A stretch of 64,000 nt of DNA from Streptomyces antarcticus (GTDB lineage Bacteria > Actinomycetota > Actinomycetes > Streptomycetales > Streptomycetaceae), in contig NZ_JAPNLM010000010.1 of the NCBI RefSeq assembly GCF_026627255.1, forward strand, positions 1-64,000, written 5' to 3'. The translations under genes and the position numbers were made by a program. The notes under the pieces are model-generated. The model saw only the letters and a list, made by a program, of their open reading frames with translations, was not told the DNA's origin and ran no database searches. Shown here in pieces: positions 1 to 7,778 of this stretch. Numbering within the stretch: the stretch's first letter is position 1; the number at the start of each line of letters is the position of its first letter.

Positions 1-145
1 CCGACCCGCCCGACCCGCCGGAACCCGACGGGCTTCCGGAGCCGTACGAGCCGCCGTACGAGCCGCCGTAGGAGCCGCCGGAAGAACCCGAACCGCCACT
101 GCGGCCCCGGGAAGAACGGTCATTGGTACGAATGGTGCGGTTCAT
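1..145 (-). CDS. DEAD/DEAH-box RNA helicase, N-terminal tail (runs off left edge)
   Basis: Only the first 48 codons are inside the window. They begin MNRTIRTNDRSSRGRSGGSG and continue as a Gly/Ser/Tyr-rich low-complexity tail with repeated SYGG units. No helicase motif is visible. The assignment rests on my recollection that the gene just downstream of a cold-shock gene at this Streptomyces locus encodes a DEAD-box helicase with this kind of start. The ATG at 145 is preceded by a good GAGGAAGG site. It lies downstream of cspA on the same strand, separated from it by a strong terminator, so it may have its own promoter or depend on read-through. Confidence 0.6.
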   Translation of the reverse strand, partial: MNRTIRTNDRSSRGRSGGSGSSGGSYGGSYGGSYGSGSPSGSGGSGGS

Positions 146-458
146 GCAGAACCTTCCTCGATGCGGCACGTATCGAGGAATCCCGGAAGGGAGATTCGCG
201 AGAACGAGCCGAATGAAATTCGGGGCAGAGCCGTGCCGCGAAGAACGGGCCGGTCTGCGTGGTGTGCGTGCCGCGCTGCGCACCGCGATGCCGGGTGACC
301 GGCGGACGGTGCGCGGGGCAGGGGGGCCGGGGCGGCGCGTGGTGAACGCTGCCCCTCGGCCGGACGTAGAAGCGGGCCGGCTGCCGGGGGCACGCCGTCA
401 CCCGCCGCCCATGCGGGCCGGTGGGAACCGGCGGGGCATGGGGAGGGGAAATGCAACG
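146..458. other. Intergenic leader between cspA and the helicase gene
   Basis: About 310 bases without a convincing gene. Reading frames are open here only because of the high GC content. It probably holds the promoter and long 5' leader of the helicase gene, bounded on the right by the cspA terminator. Confidence 0.4.
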
Positions 459-494
459 AGCTGGGGCCCGCACCCCAAGGTGCGGGCCCCAGCT
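459..494 (-). terminator. Rho-independent-type hairpin after cspA
   Basis: A perfect 16-base inverted repeat (459-474 and 479-494) encloses a 4-base loop, starting 17 bases beyond the cspA stop codon. There is no long U-tract, as is usual for Streptomyces terminators. It probably ends cspA transcription ahead of the helicase gene. Confidence 0.85.
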
Positions 495-511
495 GCGTGT
501 ACGCGTCAGCG

Positions 512-715
512 TCAGGCGGGAACGATGTTCTCGGCCTGCGGGCCCTTCTGGCCCTGCGTGACGTCGAAGGTAACCTTCTGGCCTTCCTGAAGCTCACGGA
601 AGCCAGAGGAGGCGATGTTCGAGTAGTGAGCGAAGACGTCAGCGCCGCCGCCCTCCTGCTCGATGAAGCCGAAGCCCTTTTCCGCGTTGAACCACTTCAC
701 GGTGCCAGATGCCAT
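512..715 (-). CDS. cspA: Cold-shock protein, CspA family
   Basis: A 67-residue single cold-shock domain, the standard length for the family. It begins [20 protein letters not shown]; the RNP-1-like K-GFGFI is at about residues 13-18 and the RNP-2-like DVFAHYS at 26-32. These proteins bind single-stranded RNA and DNA and act as RNA chaperones in the cytoplasm. The ATG at 715 sits behind an AAAGGAG ribosome site. It has a roughly 300-base 5' region before the MerR-like gene and a strong terminator behind it, so it is probably monocistronic. The next gene on the strand is a helicase, a usual functional partner. Confidence 0.97.
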   Translation of the reverse strand: MASGTVKWFNAEKGFGFIEQEGGGADVFAHYSNIASSGFRELQEGQKVTFDVTQGQKGPQAENIVPA

Positions 716-813
716 ATGAATTCTCCTTTGGGGCAATTCCCGGAACCGCACTGTGCGATTGCCGGAGTCGCCGCGATGATTGCCCCGACCGGAAGTAACA
801 CCGGCTAAATAAA

Positions 814-849
814 AAGTGCGCCCGCCGGAAAAATCCGGTGAGAGCACTT
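814..849 (-). promoter_or_regulatory. Inverted repeat in the cspA 5' region
   Basis: Nested complementary arms (814-819 with 844-849, and 825-829 with 834-838) lie about 100 bases upstream of the cspA start. Cold-shock genes often carry structured leaders, so this may be part of the untranslated leader. It could also be a weak terminator for the upstream minus-strand gene. The role is inferred only from position. Confidence 0.35.
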
Positions 850-1031
850 GTAAGTTTTTGGGAACCACAACTGCAACTGAGATCACAGTAGCACAGGGGG
901 GTCGGGTGGGCGGGGAGGATTTCACCTCCCCGCCCGGCCGGGCGGGGAATATTCCGCGGGCTCCTTCGAAATTCTGTATCTGCAAGAACAGATATCCGTG
1001 CCCCGAAGTCATATGAACGGCGCCGCCGGAC

Positions 1032-1358
1032 TCAGGAAACCCCGGGGCGCCGGTGCATCCGCTCGTTCAGCCGGAGGGCCTCCTCGAGCTGGTCCTCCAG
1101 CACGATGATCCGGCAGGCCGCGTCCACGGGCGTGCCGCCGTCGACCAGCTCCCGGGCCCGGGCCGCGATGCGCAACTGGTAGCGGGAGTAACGGCGGTGG
1201 CCGCCGGAGGAGCGGAGCGGGGTGATGAGGCGGGCCTCGCCGATGGAGCGGAGGAAGGCGGGGGTGGTGCCGAGCATCTCCGCCGCCCGGCCCATCGTGT
1301 AGGCGGGGTAGTCGTCGTCGTCCAGGCTGTCGGCGATCGGGGACTTCTCAGAGGTCAC
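1032..1358 (-). CDS. Small MerR-like helix-turn-helix regulator
   Basis: A 108-residue protein made almost entirely of a winged MerR-type DNA-binding domain. [13 protein letters not shown] (about residues 19-31) is the helix-turn-helix and [12 protein letters not shown] the wing. A short C-terminal helix ([18 protein letters not shown]) replaces the long dimerisation coil and sensor domain of full MerR proteins. No metal-binding cysteines follow, so it is not a metal sensor of the classical kind. It is the nearest upstream gene to cspA on the same strand; small MerR-like genes next to cold-shock genes are common in Streptomyces. No target is evident. Confidence 0.85.
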   Translation of the reverse strand: MTSEKSPIADSLDDDDYPAYTMGRAAEMLGTTPAFLRSIGEARLITPLRSSGGHRRYSRYQLRIAARARELVDGGTPVDAACRIIVLEDQLEEALRLNERMHRRPGVS

Positions 1359-1605
1359 ACAAGAGACGCTAACGCCGATGAGCAGGCATGTCTACTCTGA
1401 CCATCACAGCTTTTCTCCTGGACGGGCATCCGGAGTTCTTGCCCGGCTGGATTGCTTTTCTCCGGCGTGTCTTCCTGAATTGACGCTCCGGGCGGCCGGT
1501 TCGGGACGCGCGGTGAGGTGACGGATCCGGTGGAGCCGATTGCGGCCGTCCGTTCGAGGGGTGTGTACTCCCGGAGGAACGACGGGCGATCGTGGGGGAT
1601 ACGAC

Positions 1606-1923
1606 ATGCGTGTGGTGCTCGCCGAGGACCAGTTCCTGCTGCGCGAGGGGCTGACCCGGCTCCTGGAGCCGCACGGGTTCGAGGTCGTCGCCGCGGTCGG
1701 CACCGGCCCCGAGCTCATCGAGGCGCTCGCCGTGCACGATCCGGACGTCGCCCTGGTCGACATCCGGATGCCGCCCACCCGACGAGGGGCTGCGGGCCGT
1801 CCTCGACGCCCGGCGCCGCCGCCCCGGGCAGCCGTCGGTGCTGCTCTCGCAGTACGTCGAGCAGCTCTACGCGCAGGAACTCCTGGCCGACGGGGCGGGA
1901 GGGGTCGGCTACCTGCTGAAGTC
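1606..1923 (+). pseudogene. Response-regulator receiver domain, frameshifted and truncated
   Basis: The ATG at 1606 opens a typical NarL-type receiver: MRVVLAEDQFLLREGLTRLL with acidic-pocket residues, then VALVDIRMPPT including the phospho-acceptor Asp. At about 1780 the frame shifts; the remainder of the receiver (DEGLRAVLDARRRRPG..., GVGYLLKS) continues in another frame to about 1923. The LuxR-type DNA-binding half is missing. Beyond the break the sequence is an unrelated gene on the opposite strand. It is almost certainly non-functional and is the partner of the broken sensor kinase that meets it head-on. Confidence 0.8.
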
Positions 1924-2330
1924 GGCCGCCGCGGGAAGCAGCGCCGGCAGCGGTCCGACCAGCGGGTTGACCAGGATCCAGAGCAGGTCCCGCCAGGTGG
2001 CGGCGTCCCCGAGCATCCGGTGGCCCGCTTCCAGACCGGGCCCGGGTCGCCCGCCGGCCCGGCGGCGTACGAGGACTCGACGCTGACCCCGGACCAGCGC
2101 CCGGCCAGGGCGCGCTGGGTCCGGGCCTGTCGGCGGACCGCGTTCAACGCGCCCGGCAGGAGCGGGAGTCCGACTCCGACGCAGGAGAGGCAGACGGCGA
2201 GGGACAGCCACAGGAGCAGCAGCGCCTCGTAGAGCGCCAGTCCCGTCAGGGCCACGCCCCGCAGCACCATGGCCGCCGGTCCGCCGAGTTCCCGGCGTGG
2301 TGTGTCGATCCCGTTCGCGTGCTCACTCAT
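1924..2330 (-). pseudogene. Sensor histidine kinase N-terminus, frameshifted and truncated
   Basis: From the ATG at 2330 the product begins MSEHANGIDTPRRELGG and runs into a hydrophobic sensor region (ALYEALLLLWLSLAVCLS, VGLPLLPGALNAVRRQAR), typical of the membrane 'sensor' domain of Streptomyces kinases. A frameshift lies near 2025-2045; the next segment (TWRDLLWILVNPLVGPLPALLP) is in another frame. No H-box or ATPase domain remains. It ends where the broken response regulator, reading the other way, also ends. Confidence 0.75.
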
Positions 2331-2418
2331 GTCCCGCCCCGTTCCGTGCCGACCGCTGTTCCGGTGTGGTTCCAGCAGGGCGAGCGGAGCGGGGGATCGC
2401 AGGGGTGCCAGTACCCCT

Positions 2419-3912
2419 CTATGGGCCGCGCGTGGGGGTCGGGGCGGGCGTGGGGGCGGGGCCGGTGGGGAGGGAGAGGCCCGCGTAGATCTGGTTCAGG
2501 ACGGTGGGCAGCAGGGCCTGGGCGGTGGTCCGCCCGTCGGGCGAGAGGGTCAGGTTCGTCCAGATGACGAGCGTGACGTCGTTGTCCGGGTCGTGGCCGA
2601 TGAACGAGTTGAAGCCGGGGAGTTCGCCGCCGTGGTAGTACATCGCGGCGTCGGGGGTGAAGCGCTGGTAGGCGATGCCGTACCCGTACTTCTGTCCGTC
2701 GGGCGCGGCCGGGTTCTCGGCCTGCGGGCTGTCGAGCCACTGCTTCTGGGATCCCGCGTCCAGGACCTCGCCCCTCACCAGGGCCCGGATCCACGCGGCC
2801 ATGTCGTCGGCGGTGGAGACGGCGTTGCCGGCGCCGAAGGCGTAGGAGGGGTTCTGGCGGGTGTAGTCCACGGGCGCGAGCTGCCCCGACCGGGCCTGGG
2901 CCGTCATCGTGGCGGGGTAGGGCTGGTCGACCAGGGCGTAGGACGTCGTGCCGTACATGTAGCCGTGGGAGTACGGGGCGGGCAGGGACAGTTCGTCGGC
3001 GGCGGGCAGCGAGGTCCCCTTTAGTGCGAGTGGGGCGAACAGCCGGTCCTGGAACTGGCGGGCCAGGGAGCTGCCGCCGGCCTTCTCGGCGATCAGGCCC
3101 AGCAGCACGTAGTTGGTGTTGCTGTACTCGTAGGAGGTGCCGGGCGCGAAGTCCGGCGGGTGCCGGAACGCGATGTCCAGCATCTGGCGCGGTGTCACGG
3201 CCTTCCCGGGATCGGCGTCCAACGCATCCGCGAGTTCGGGGGCGTTGGTGTAGTTGTAGAGCCCGCTGCGCATCTTCAGCAGCTGGGCGACGGTGATCCG
3301 GTCGCCGTCCGGCACCCCGTCGACGTACGCGGACACCGGGTCGCCCATCCGGAGCCTGCCGTCCTGGGCGAGCAGGGTGACGAGCGCCGCCGTCATGGTC
3401 TTGGTGTTGGAGGCGACCCGGAAGTGGTCAGCGGTGGTGGGCCGTTGGGACGTGCCGCGCTCGGTGGTGCCGACGATCGCCCGAGAGGTTCCCTGCGGCG
3501 TACGGAGCAGGACCACCGCGCCGGGAACCATGAGCTGCTCCGCCGCCTTCTCCATGGTGGACTGGAAGGCGGCCGGATCGATCGGCCTGAGGGCCGACGG
3601 GACGGGGGACGGCGGGACGGGGGACGGCGGGGTGGGGGCGGGTGCGGAGGTGCCCGCCGTCGCCGCGGGCGCGGCCGGCGCGTCGGAGAGTGCCGCGGCG
3701 CTCGCCCCGGGGGGCAGGGCGCAGAGCGCGACCAGCAGCGCCGCGCACGGTGCCACCAGGGCGGTGCGGGGGGTGGTGCGCGGGGTCCGGGTGCGGGTGC
3801 CCGTACGCGGCGTGCGGTCAAGGTTTGGGGCCGGGTCCGGGTCCGGGTCCGGGTCTAGGGCGTCCTCCGCCAGGGGGACCTTGCTGTGCGCATCGGCTCG
3901 GGGAGCTCTCAT
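2419..3912 (-). CDS. Secreted serine hydrolase / D-Ala-D-Ala carboxypeptidase-like (class C beta-lactamase fold)
   Basis: A 497-residue protein with a hydrophobic export segment at about residues 50-73 and a Pro/Ala-rich linker to residue 110. The penicillin-binding fold follows. S-x-x-K is SNTK at about 168-171, Y-x-N is YSN at about 263-265 and the third motif is HGG near the C-terminus. This fits peptidase family S12 (DD-carboxypeptidases, esterases, AmpC-like enzymes). Acting outside the membrane on cell-wall peptides is likely, but the substrate is unknown. The first 45 residues contain a DPDPDPDP run coded by a (CCGGGT)n repeat, so translation may really begin further downstream. Confidence 0.85.
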   Translation of the reverse strand: MRAPRADAHSKVPLAEDALDPDPDPDPAPNLDRTPRTGTRTRTPRTTPRTALVAPCAALLVALCALPPGASAAALSDAPAAPAATAGTSAPAPTPPSPVPPSPVPSALRPIDPAAFQSTMEKAAEQLMVPGAVVLLRTPQGTSRAIVGTTERGTSQRPTTADHFRVASNTKTMTAALVTLLAQDGRLRMGDPVSAYVDGVPDGDRITVAQLLKMRSGLYNYTNAPELADALDADPGKAVTPRQMLDIAFRHPPDFAPGTSYEYSNTNYVLLGLIAEKAGGSSLARQFQDRLFAPLALKGTSLPAADELSLPAPYSHGYMYGTTSYALVDQPYPATMTAQARSGQLAPVDYTRQNPSYAFGAGNAVSTADDMAAWIRALVRGEVLDAGSQKQWLDSPQAENPAAPDGQKYGYGIAYQRFTPDAAMYYHGGELPGFNSFIGHDPDNDVTLVIWTNLTLSPDGRTTAQALLPTVLNQIYAGLSLPTGPAPTPAPTPTRGP

Positions 3913-4026
3913 ACCCGCATCACAGCCTCGTGCCTCGCGCTCGGCGGTCCGGCACCGCGGCCGGGGGTCGAGCGGCGGGCCGGAGCTTCCTCCACGGACA
4001 ATCCAGCCTATTTCACATCATTCGAT

Positions 4027-4061
4027 CCGGCGAGGGGCCGGTGCCGGCGGCCCCTCGCCGG
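4027..4061 (-). terminator. Terminator after the VOC/AraC/DUF1801 operon
   Basis: Perfect 14-base arms (4027-4040 and 4048-4061) with a 7-base loop, immediately beyond the DUF1801 stop codon. Confidence 0.8.
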
Positions 4062-4063
4062 AC

Positions 4064-4540
4064 TCAGCCCACCGCTTTCGCGATGAGCGCGCCGATCCGC
4101 GCCTCGTCGGCGGCGGTGAGTTCCGTGAGGGCGTAGGAGGTCGGCCACAGGGTGCCCTCGTCGAGCCGCGCCAGGTCGCTGAAGCCGAGGGTGGCGTACC
4201 TCGTCTTGAACTTCTGCGCGCTCTGGAAGAAGCAGACGACCTTGCCCTGGTCGGCGTACGCGGGCATGCCGTACCAGAGCTTCGGCGCGAGGCCGGGCGC
4301 GCTCGCCTTGACGAGGGCGTGGAGCCGCTCGGCGAGGACGCGGTCCGCCTCCGGCATCTCGGCGATCTTCGCGAGGACCTCGCCCTCCGGGTCGGCCTTG
4401 GCCGCGCGCGGGCCGCGGCGCGCGCCCGCCTTCAGCTCCTTGGCGCGCTCCTTCATCGCGTCGCGCTCCTCCTCGGTGAAGCCGTCGTACTGTTCGCCGG
4501 CCGCGCCGGTGCGCTCGGCGGACGCCTTCCTGTTCGTCAT
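4064..4540 (-). CDS. DUF1801 family protein
   Basis: 158 residues. The N-terminal third is charged ([21 protein letters not shown]). The C-terminal domain has the DUF1801/YdhG-like pattern ([20 protein letters not shown] and [12 protein letters not shown]). These small cytoplasmic proteins have no established reaction. The ATG at 4540 has an AAAGGAAG site and overlaps the stop of the upstream AraC-type gene by 4 bases, so the two are translationally coupled. A strong terminator follows at once. Confidence 0.85.
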   Translation of the reverse strand: MTNRKASAERTGAAGEQYDGFTEEERDAMKERAKELKAGARRGPRAAKADPEGEVLAKIAEMPEADRVLAERLHALVKASAPGLAPKLWYGMPAYADQGKVVCFFQSAQKFKTRYATLGFSDLARLDEGTLWPTSYALTELTAADEARIGALIAKAVG

Positions 4541-5046
4541 CGCGGGCTTCCTTTCGGAACGGGGGTGGGGGTCGGTCCGTGCGCGGGCGGGGGCGGGTCC
4601 GTCGCCGGTGCCTCGCGGTTCCTGACCGGTCGGGTCACCTGCTTCGCCACGCACGAGGGCATTCCCTCCACCGCGTCCGCGGCCCGGCTCCGGTAGACGC
4701 TGGGCGGCATGCCGACGAGCTCGCTGAAGCGGGTGCTGAACGTGCCCAGGGACGAGCAGCCGACCGCGAAACAGACCTCGGTGACGCTGAGGTCGCCGCG
4801 GCGCAGCAGCGCCATCGCGCGCTCGATGCGCCGCGTCATGAGGTAGGAGTACGGGGACTCGCCGTAGGCCTGCCGGAACTGCCGGCTGAGGTGTCCGGCC
4901 GACATGTTCGCGCCCCGGGCGAGGGCTTCGACGTCCAGTGGCTGCGCGTACTCCCGGTCGATCCGGTCGCGTACGCGGCGCAGCCGCGCGAGGTCGCTCA
5001 GGCGCTGCGCCGCGGTCAGTGCGCTCATCCACGCAGGATGGCACAT
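4537..5046 (-). CDS. AraC-family transcriptional regulator (DNA-binding domain only)
   Basis: 169 residues. The double helix-turn-helix of AraC proteins occupies about residues 20-125 ([20 protein letters not shown] and [20 protein letters not shown]). There is no N-terminal effector-binding domain, and the C-terminal tail is Pro-rich. I chose the ATG at 5046 because GGAGGAG lies 7 bases upstream; the internal ATG at 5028 has no such site. It sits between a VOC protein gene (44-base gap) and DUF1801 (4-base overlap), so all three form one operon whose regulator is probably this protein. Confidence 0.9.
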   Translation of the reverse strand: MCHPAWMSALTAAQRLSDLARLRRVRDRIDREYAQPLDVEALARGANMSAGHLSRQFRQAYGESPYSYLMTRRIERAMALLRRGDLSVTEVCFAVGCSSLGTFSTRFSELVGMPPSVYRSRAADAVEGMPSCVAKQVTRPVRNREAPATDPPPPAHGPTPTPVPKGSPR

Positions 5047-5090
5047 GGGGGAACTCCTCCGGTGGTGTTCGGCGGCGGCTGCCGGACGGC

Positions 5091-5510
5091 TCAGCGGAGC
5101 TCTTGGATGCGGATCAGGTTGCCCGCCGGGTCACGGAAGGCGCAGTCGCGGATGCCGTACGGCTGCTCGGTCGGCTCCTGGACCACCTCGGCGTCCGCCG
5201 CCTGCACCTTCTCGAAGGTGGCGTCGAGGTCCGGGGTGGCCAGCAGGATCCAGCCGTAGGTGCCCTTGGCCATCATCTCGGTGATGGTCCGGCGCTCGTC
5301 GTCCGTGATCCCGGGGTCGGCGGCGGGCGGCGCCAGCAGGATCGACGTGCCGGGCTGCCCGGCGGGGCCGACGGTGATCCAGCGCATCGTGCCCTGTCCG
5401 ACGTCCTTGCGGACTTCGAAGCCGAGGGCGTCGCGGTAGAACGCCAGGGCGGCCTCCGGGTCGTCGTGCGGGAGGAAGGTCGCGTGAATGGTGAGGTCCA
5501 TGGCCGTCAC
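5091..5510 (-). CDS. VOC superfamily (glyoxalase/bleomycin-resistance fold) protein
   Basis: 139 residues with the paired beta-alpha-beta-beta-beta modules of the VOC fold ([15 protein letters not shown] at the start, [16 protein letters not shown] at the end). His near the N-terminus and Glu near the C-terminus are possible metal ligands. Family members include glyoxalases, dioxygenases and antibiotic-binding proteins; nothing identifies the substrate here. The start is GTG at 5510 or ATG at 5501. It is the first gene of the VOC/AraC/DUF1801 operon. Confidence 0.88.
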   Translation of the reverse strand: MTAMDLTIHATFLPHDDPEAALAFYRDALGFEVRKDVGQGTMRWITVGPAGQPGTSILLAPPAADPGITDDERRTITEMMAKGTYGWILLATPDLDATFEKVQAADAEVVQEPTEQPYGIRDCAFRDPAGNLIRIQELR

Positions 5511-5555
5511 GCTAGTCCCGCCCGGTGCGGGCCGCTTCTCGATTCCTGACCGGTC

Positions 5556-6182
5556 TCAGGCCGGGGGCGCGGGGCGCTCGGCGGTGGTGAAGAGACGGTC
5601 CAGGTGGTGCCGGAGGACGGCGACGGCCGACTCCGGTCCCCGCTGGCCCACCAGGATTCCGGTGCCCATGGTCGCCGCCATGGCGAGCAGGCTGATCGCC
5701 TCGATCCGGGCGTCGGCGCCGGGGTCGGCCAGGCCCGCCGCCTGGGCGCTTTCGAGCAGGCCGGTCAGGGCGTTCTCGGCGGCGTCCGGGTTGTCGATGA
5801 AGGGCTGGGCGGCGAGTGCCCCGTCGGTCACGGACAGGATCGCGTAGGAGCTGTAGAGCAGGTGGAAGGTGCGGCTCTCCTCGTCGGTCGGCAGGGAGGC
5901 CAGCAGCAGCGCCTCGATCGTCGCGCGCGGGCCCGGGTCCGGACCGGCGGCGGCGAGGCGGGCGCCCACCCGCGCGGTGAAGCGGTCGGTCAGGTGCTGG
6001 AGTCCGTAGAAGAGCAGCTTCTCCTTGCTCTGGAAGTAGTACTGCACGAGGCGCAGCGACACCCCGGCCTCGGCCGCGACGTCGCGCATGCCGACGGCGT
6101 GCAGTCCGCGCCGTCCGGCGACCCGGATGAGCGCCTCGGCGATCTGGGCGCGCCGTTCCTCGTGGTCCACGCGCTTGGGCAT
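5556..6182 (-). CDS. TetR-family repressor
   Basis: 208 residues. The helix-turn-helix is at about residues 25-55 (MRDVAAEAGVSLRLVQYYFQ with SKEKLLFYGL following), and an all-helical ligand-binding domain follows. I start it at the ATG at 6182 because GGAG stands 9 bases upstream; an in-frame start at 6266 would place coding sequence over the operator region. It is divergent from an alpha/beta hydrolase gene, with two related 15-base sites between them. It most likely represses that gene and itself, responding to an unknown small lipophilic ligand. Confidence 0.92.
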   Translation of the reverse strand: MPKRVDHEERRAQIAEALIRVAGRRGLHAVGMRDVAAEAGVSLRLVQYYFQSKEKLLFYGLQHLTDRFTARVGARLAAAGPDPGPRATIEALLLASLPTDEESRTFHLLYSSYAILSVTDGALAAQPFIDNPDAAENALTGLLESAQAAGLADPGADARIEAISLLAMAATMGTGILVGQRGPESAVAVLRHHLDRLFTTAERPAPPA

Positions 6183-6247
6183 CCGTGGGTCTCCGGTGGT
6201 GGGTGGGGTCGTGGGGGCATCGCCCGGTTCGGTCCGGACCTCTTCAT

Positions 6248-6284
6248 GGTACCGCCGTATCAACACCGTGGTACGGTCGTATCA
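6248..6284. promoter_or_regulatory. Double TetR-type operator in the divergent promoter region
   Basis: Two 15-base direct copies (6248-6262 and 6270-6284) differ at two positions and are spaced 22 bases apart, about two helical turns. Each contains an imperfect palindrome of the form GTACSGYCGTAT. They end 30 bases before the hydrolase GTG, so a bound repressor would cover its promoter. Confidence 0.65.
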
Positions 6285-6313
6285 CGAAAGACGGATCTTC
6301 CCGGAGGTGACTC

Positions 6314-7264
6314 GTGACCGAGAACACGACCCGAGCGCGACGCGACATCGGCCGCTACGTCAACGACACCCTGCGCGACCGCTACTTCGCCGCCTGCGAC
6401 GCGCTCTACGCGATGGGCGCGCCCGTACGTTCCGAGACGGACGTCGAGACCGGCTTCGGCACCACGCACGTCTACCGGTACGGCCCCGCCGACCCGGCCG
6501 CCGAGTCCCGCACACCGGTCGTCCTGATCCACGGCTCCGGCGGCTGCTCCGCCCAGTGGTACCCCAACACCCGCGCGCTCAGCGCCGAACGCCCCGTCTA
6601 CGCCATCGACACCCCCGGCGACCCCGGGCGCAGCGTGCAGCGCGAGCCGATGTGGCAGCCCGAGCGCGCCGCCCAGTGGCTCGACGAGGTCCTCGACGCC
6701 CTCGGCCTCGACCGGGTCCACCTCGTCGGCTCCTCCTACGGCGGCTGGCTCGTCATCAACCAGGTGCACCGCCGCCCCGGCCGACTGGCCTCCGTCACGG
6801 CGCTGGACCCCGGCGGGCTGGAGAAGGTGGGCCTGCGCTTCTTCGTGTGGATCTTCGCCAGCCTGTTCGCGACCTACGCCCCCAAGTCGCTGCGCCCGCG
6901 CCTCGCCGCGTGGCTGGAACAGCCGGTCCTCGTCGTCCCCGAACTGCGTACGTGGATCCAGGCGGGCGTCCGCGCCTTCCGGATCCGGCGGCCGGCCCCG
7001 CTGCCGCTGTCCGACGCGGAACTGGGCTCCATCCGGACGCCGTTCTGCCTGATCATGGGCAAGCGCAGTCTGCTCGTGCACCCGAAGCGGCAGCTGGAGC
7101 GCGTACCGCGGCTGATCCCCGGAGCGCGCGCCGAGATCGTCGCGGCGACCGGCCACGGCCCGCAGATCGACCACCCGGACCTCGTCAACGCGCGGATGCT
7201 GAGCTTCATGGAGGACATCGACACCCTCGACCCGGCCGCGGCCGGCGGCGCCGTCGGCGCGTGA
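6314..7264 (+). CDS. Alpha/beta hydrolase under TetR control
   Basis: 316 residues. The fold's oxyanion loop is HGSGG at about residues 73-77, the nucleophile elbow G-S-S-Y-G places Ser at about 141, and the base is the His in ATGHGPQ near residue 281. Substrates of this superfamily include esters, lactones and epoxides; this one is unknown. The GTG at 6314 has GGAGG 6 bases upstream. The TetR gene is divergent, so expression is probably induced by a compound that is also the substrate. A string of short tandem repeats lies just downstream. Confidence 0.9.
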   Translation: MTENTTRARRDIGRYVNDTLRDRYFAACDALYAMGAPVRSETDVETGFGTTHVYRYGPADPAAESRTPVVLIHGSGGCSAQWYPNTRALSAERPVYAIDTPGDPGRSVQREPMWQPERAAQWLDEVLDALGLDRVHLVGSSYGGWLVINQVHRRPGRLASVTALDPGGLEKVGLRFFVWIFASLFATYAPKSLRPRLAAWLEQPVLVVPELRTWIQAGVRAFRIRRPAPLPLSDAELGSIRTPFCLIMGKRSLLVHPKRQLERVPRLIPGARAEIVAATGHGPQIDHPDLVNARMLSFMEDIDTLDPAAAGGAVGA

Positions 7265-7280
7265 CGCCCGGGCCGGCACG

Positions 7281-7389
7281 GGCTCGTACGGGCTCGTACG
7301 GACTCGTACGGACTCATGCGGGCGCGACTCCGGCGCCGGTCAGGGGGGCGAAGGGGGCGTCCCGGGAGGGGCGAAGGGGGCGTCCCGGG
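7281..7389. repeat. Two short tandem repeats downstream of the hydrolase
   Basis: 7281-7320 is four copies of a 10-base unit (GGCTCGTACG and variants). 7345-7389 is two nearly perfect copies of a 23-base unit. They lie between the hydrolase stop and the promoter of the next operon, in non-coding sequence. No function is evident; replication slippage would explain both. Confidence 0.75.
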
Positions 7390-7696
7390 CGTTTCGGATC
7401 GGGCCGGTCGCGCGCCGGACAGACCGCGACCGGCCGGATTTCGGAGTCCGGGCCATCGGGCCGCCCGATTGGCCGAAACTCCGCTACTGGCTGGTACGCC
7501 GGTCTGCGGTTTTGTGAACGGAGTGTCTCGCCGGGGCCGCCAAGTTGGCCGGAACAGCGCGGCAAGACTTGCCTTCGCGGCGCTCGGGCGCGGCTGGTCT
7601 CCCGGCCGGCGGATTCCTTGAGCGGGCCTGGAGATCATGGGCCCGACGCAGGTCAGAGCCGGTTCGAGGGCTGAATCCCGGCCGTTTGTAAAGCTA
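7390..7696. other. Gene-free stretch before the biosynthetic operon
   Basis: About 300 bases with no credible coding frame and somewhat lower GC toward its right end. It presumably holds upstream control sequences of the operon. I see no riboswitch or tRNA that I can defend. Confidence 0.4.
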
Positions 7697-7725
7697 TTGA
7701 CAGTCCCCGATCCCCTTGCGATGTT
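7697..7725 (+). promoter_or_regulatory. Vegetative-type promoter of the ATP-grasp/radical SAM operon
   Basis: A perfect -35 hexamer TTGACA (7697-7702), a 17-base spacer, then GATGTT (7720-7725) as the -10. The predicted transcription start near 7732 would leave about 45 bases of leader before the GTG at 7779. The match to the HrdB consensus is good, but it is only a sequence match. Confidence 0.6.
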
Positions 7726-7778
7726 TTGCTCGCCGCGCCGCTCGATCGAGCCGTCGGCGAGGGGGCCGGGGAGGCGAA

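Noticed and set aside
7640-7690. GGTTCGAGGGCTGAATCCC-like sequence resembling a tRNA T-arm
   Set aside because: No cloverleaf can be formed around it and no matching acceptor stem is found.
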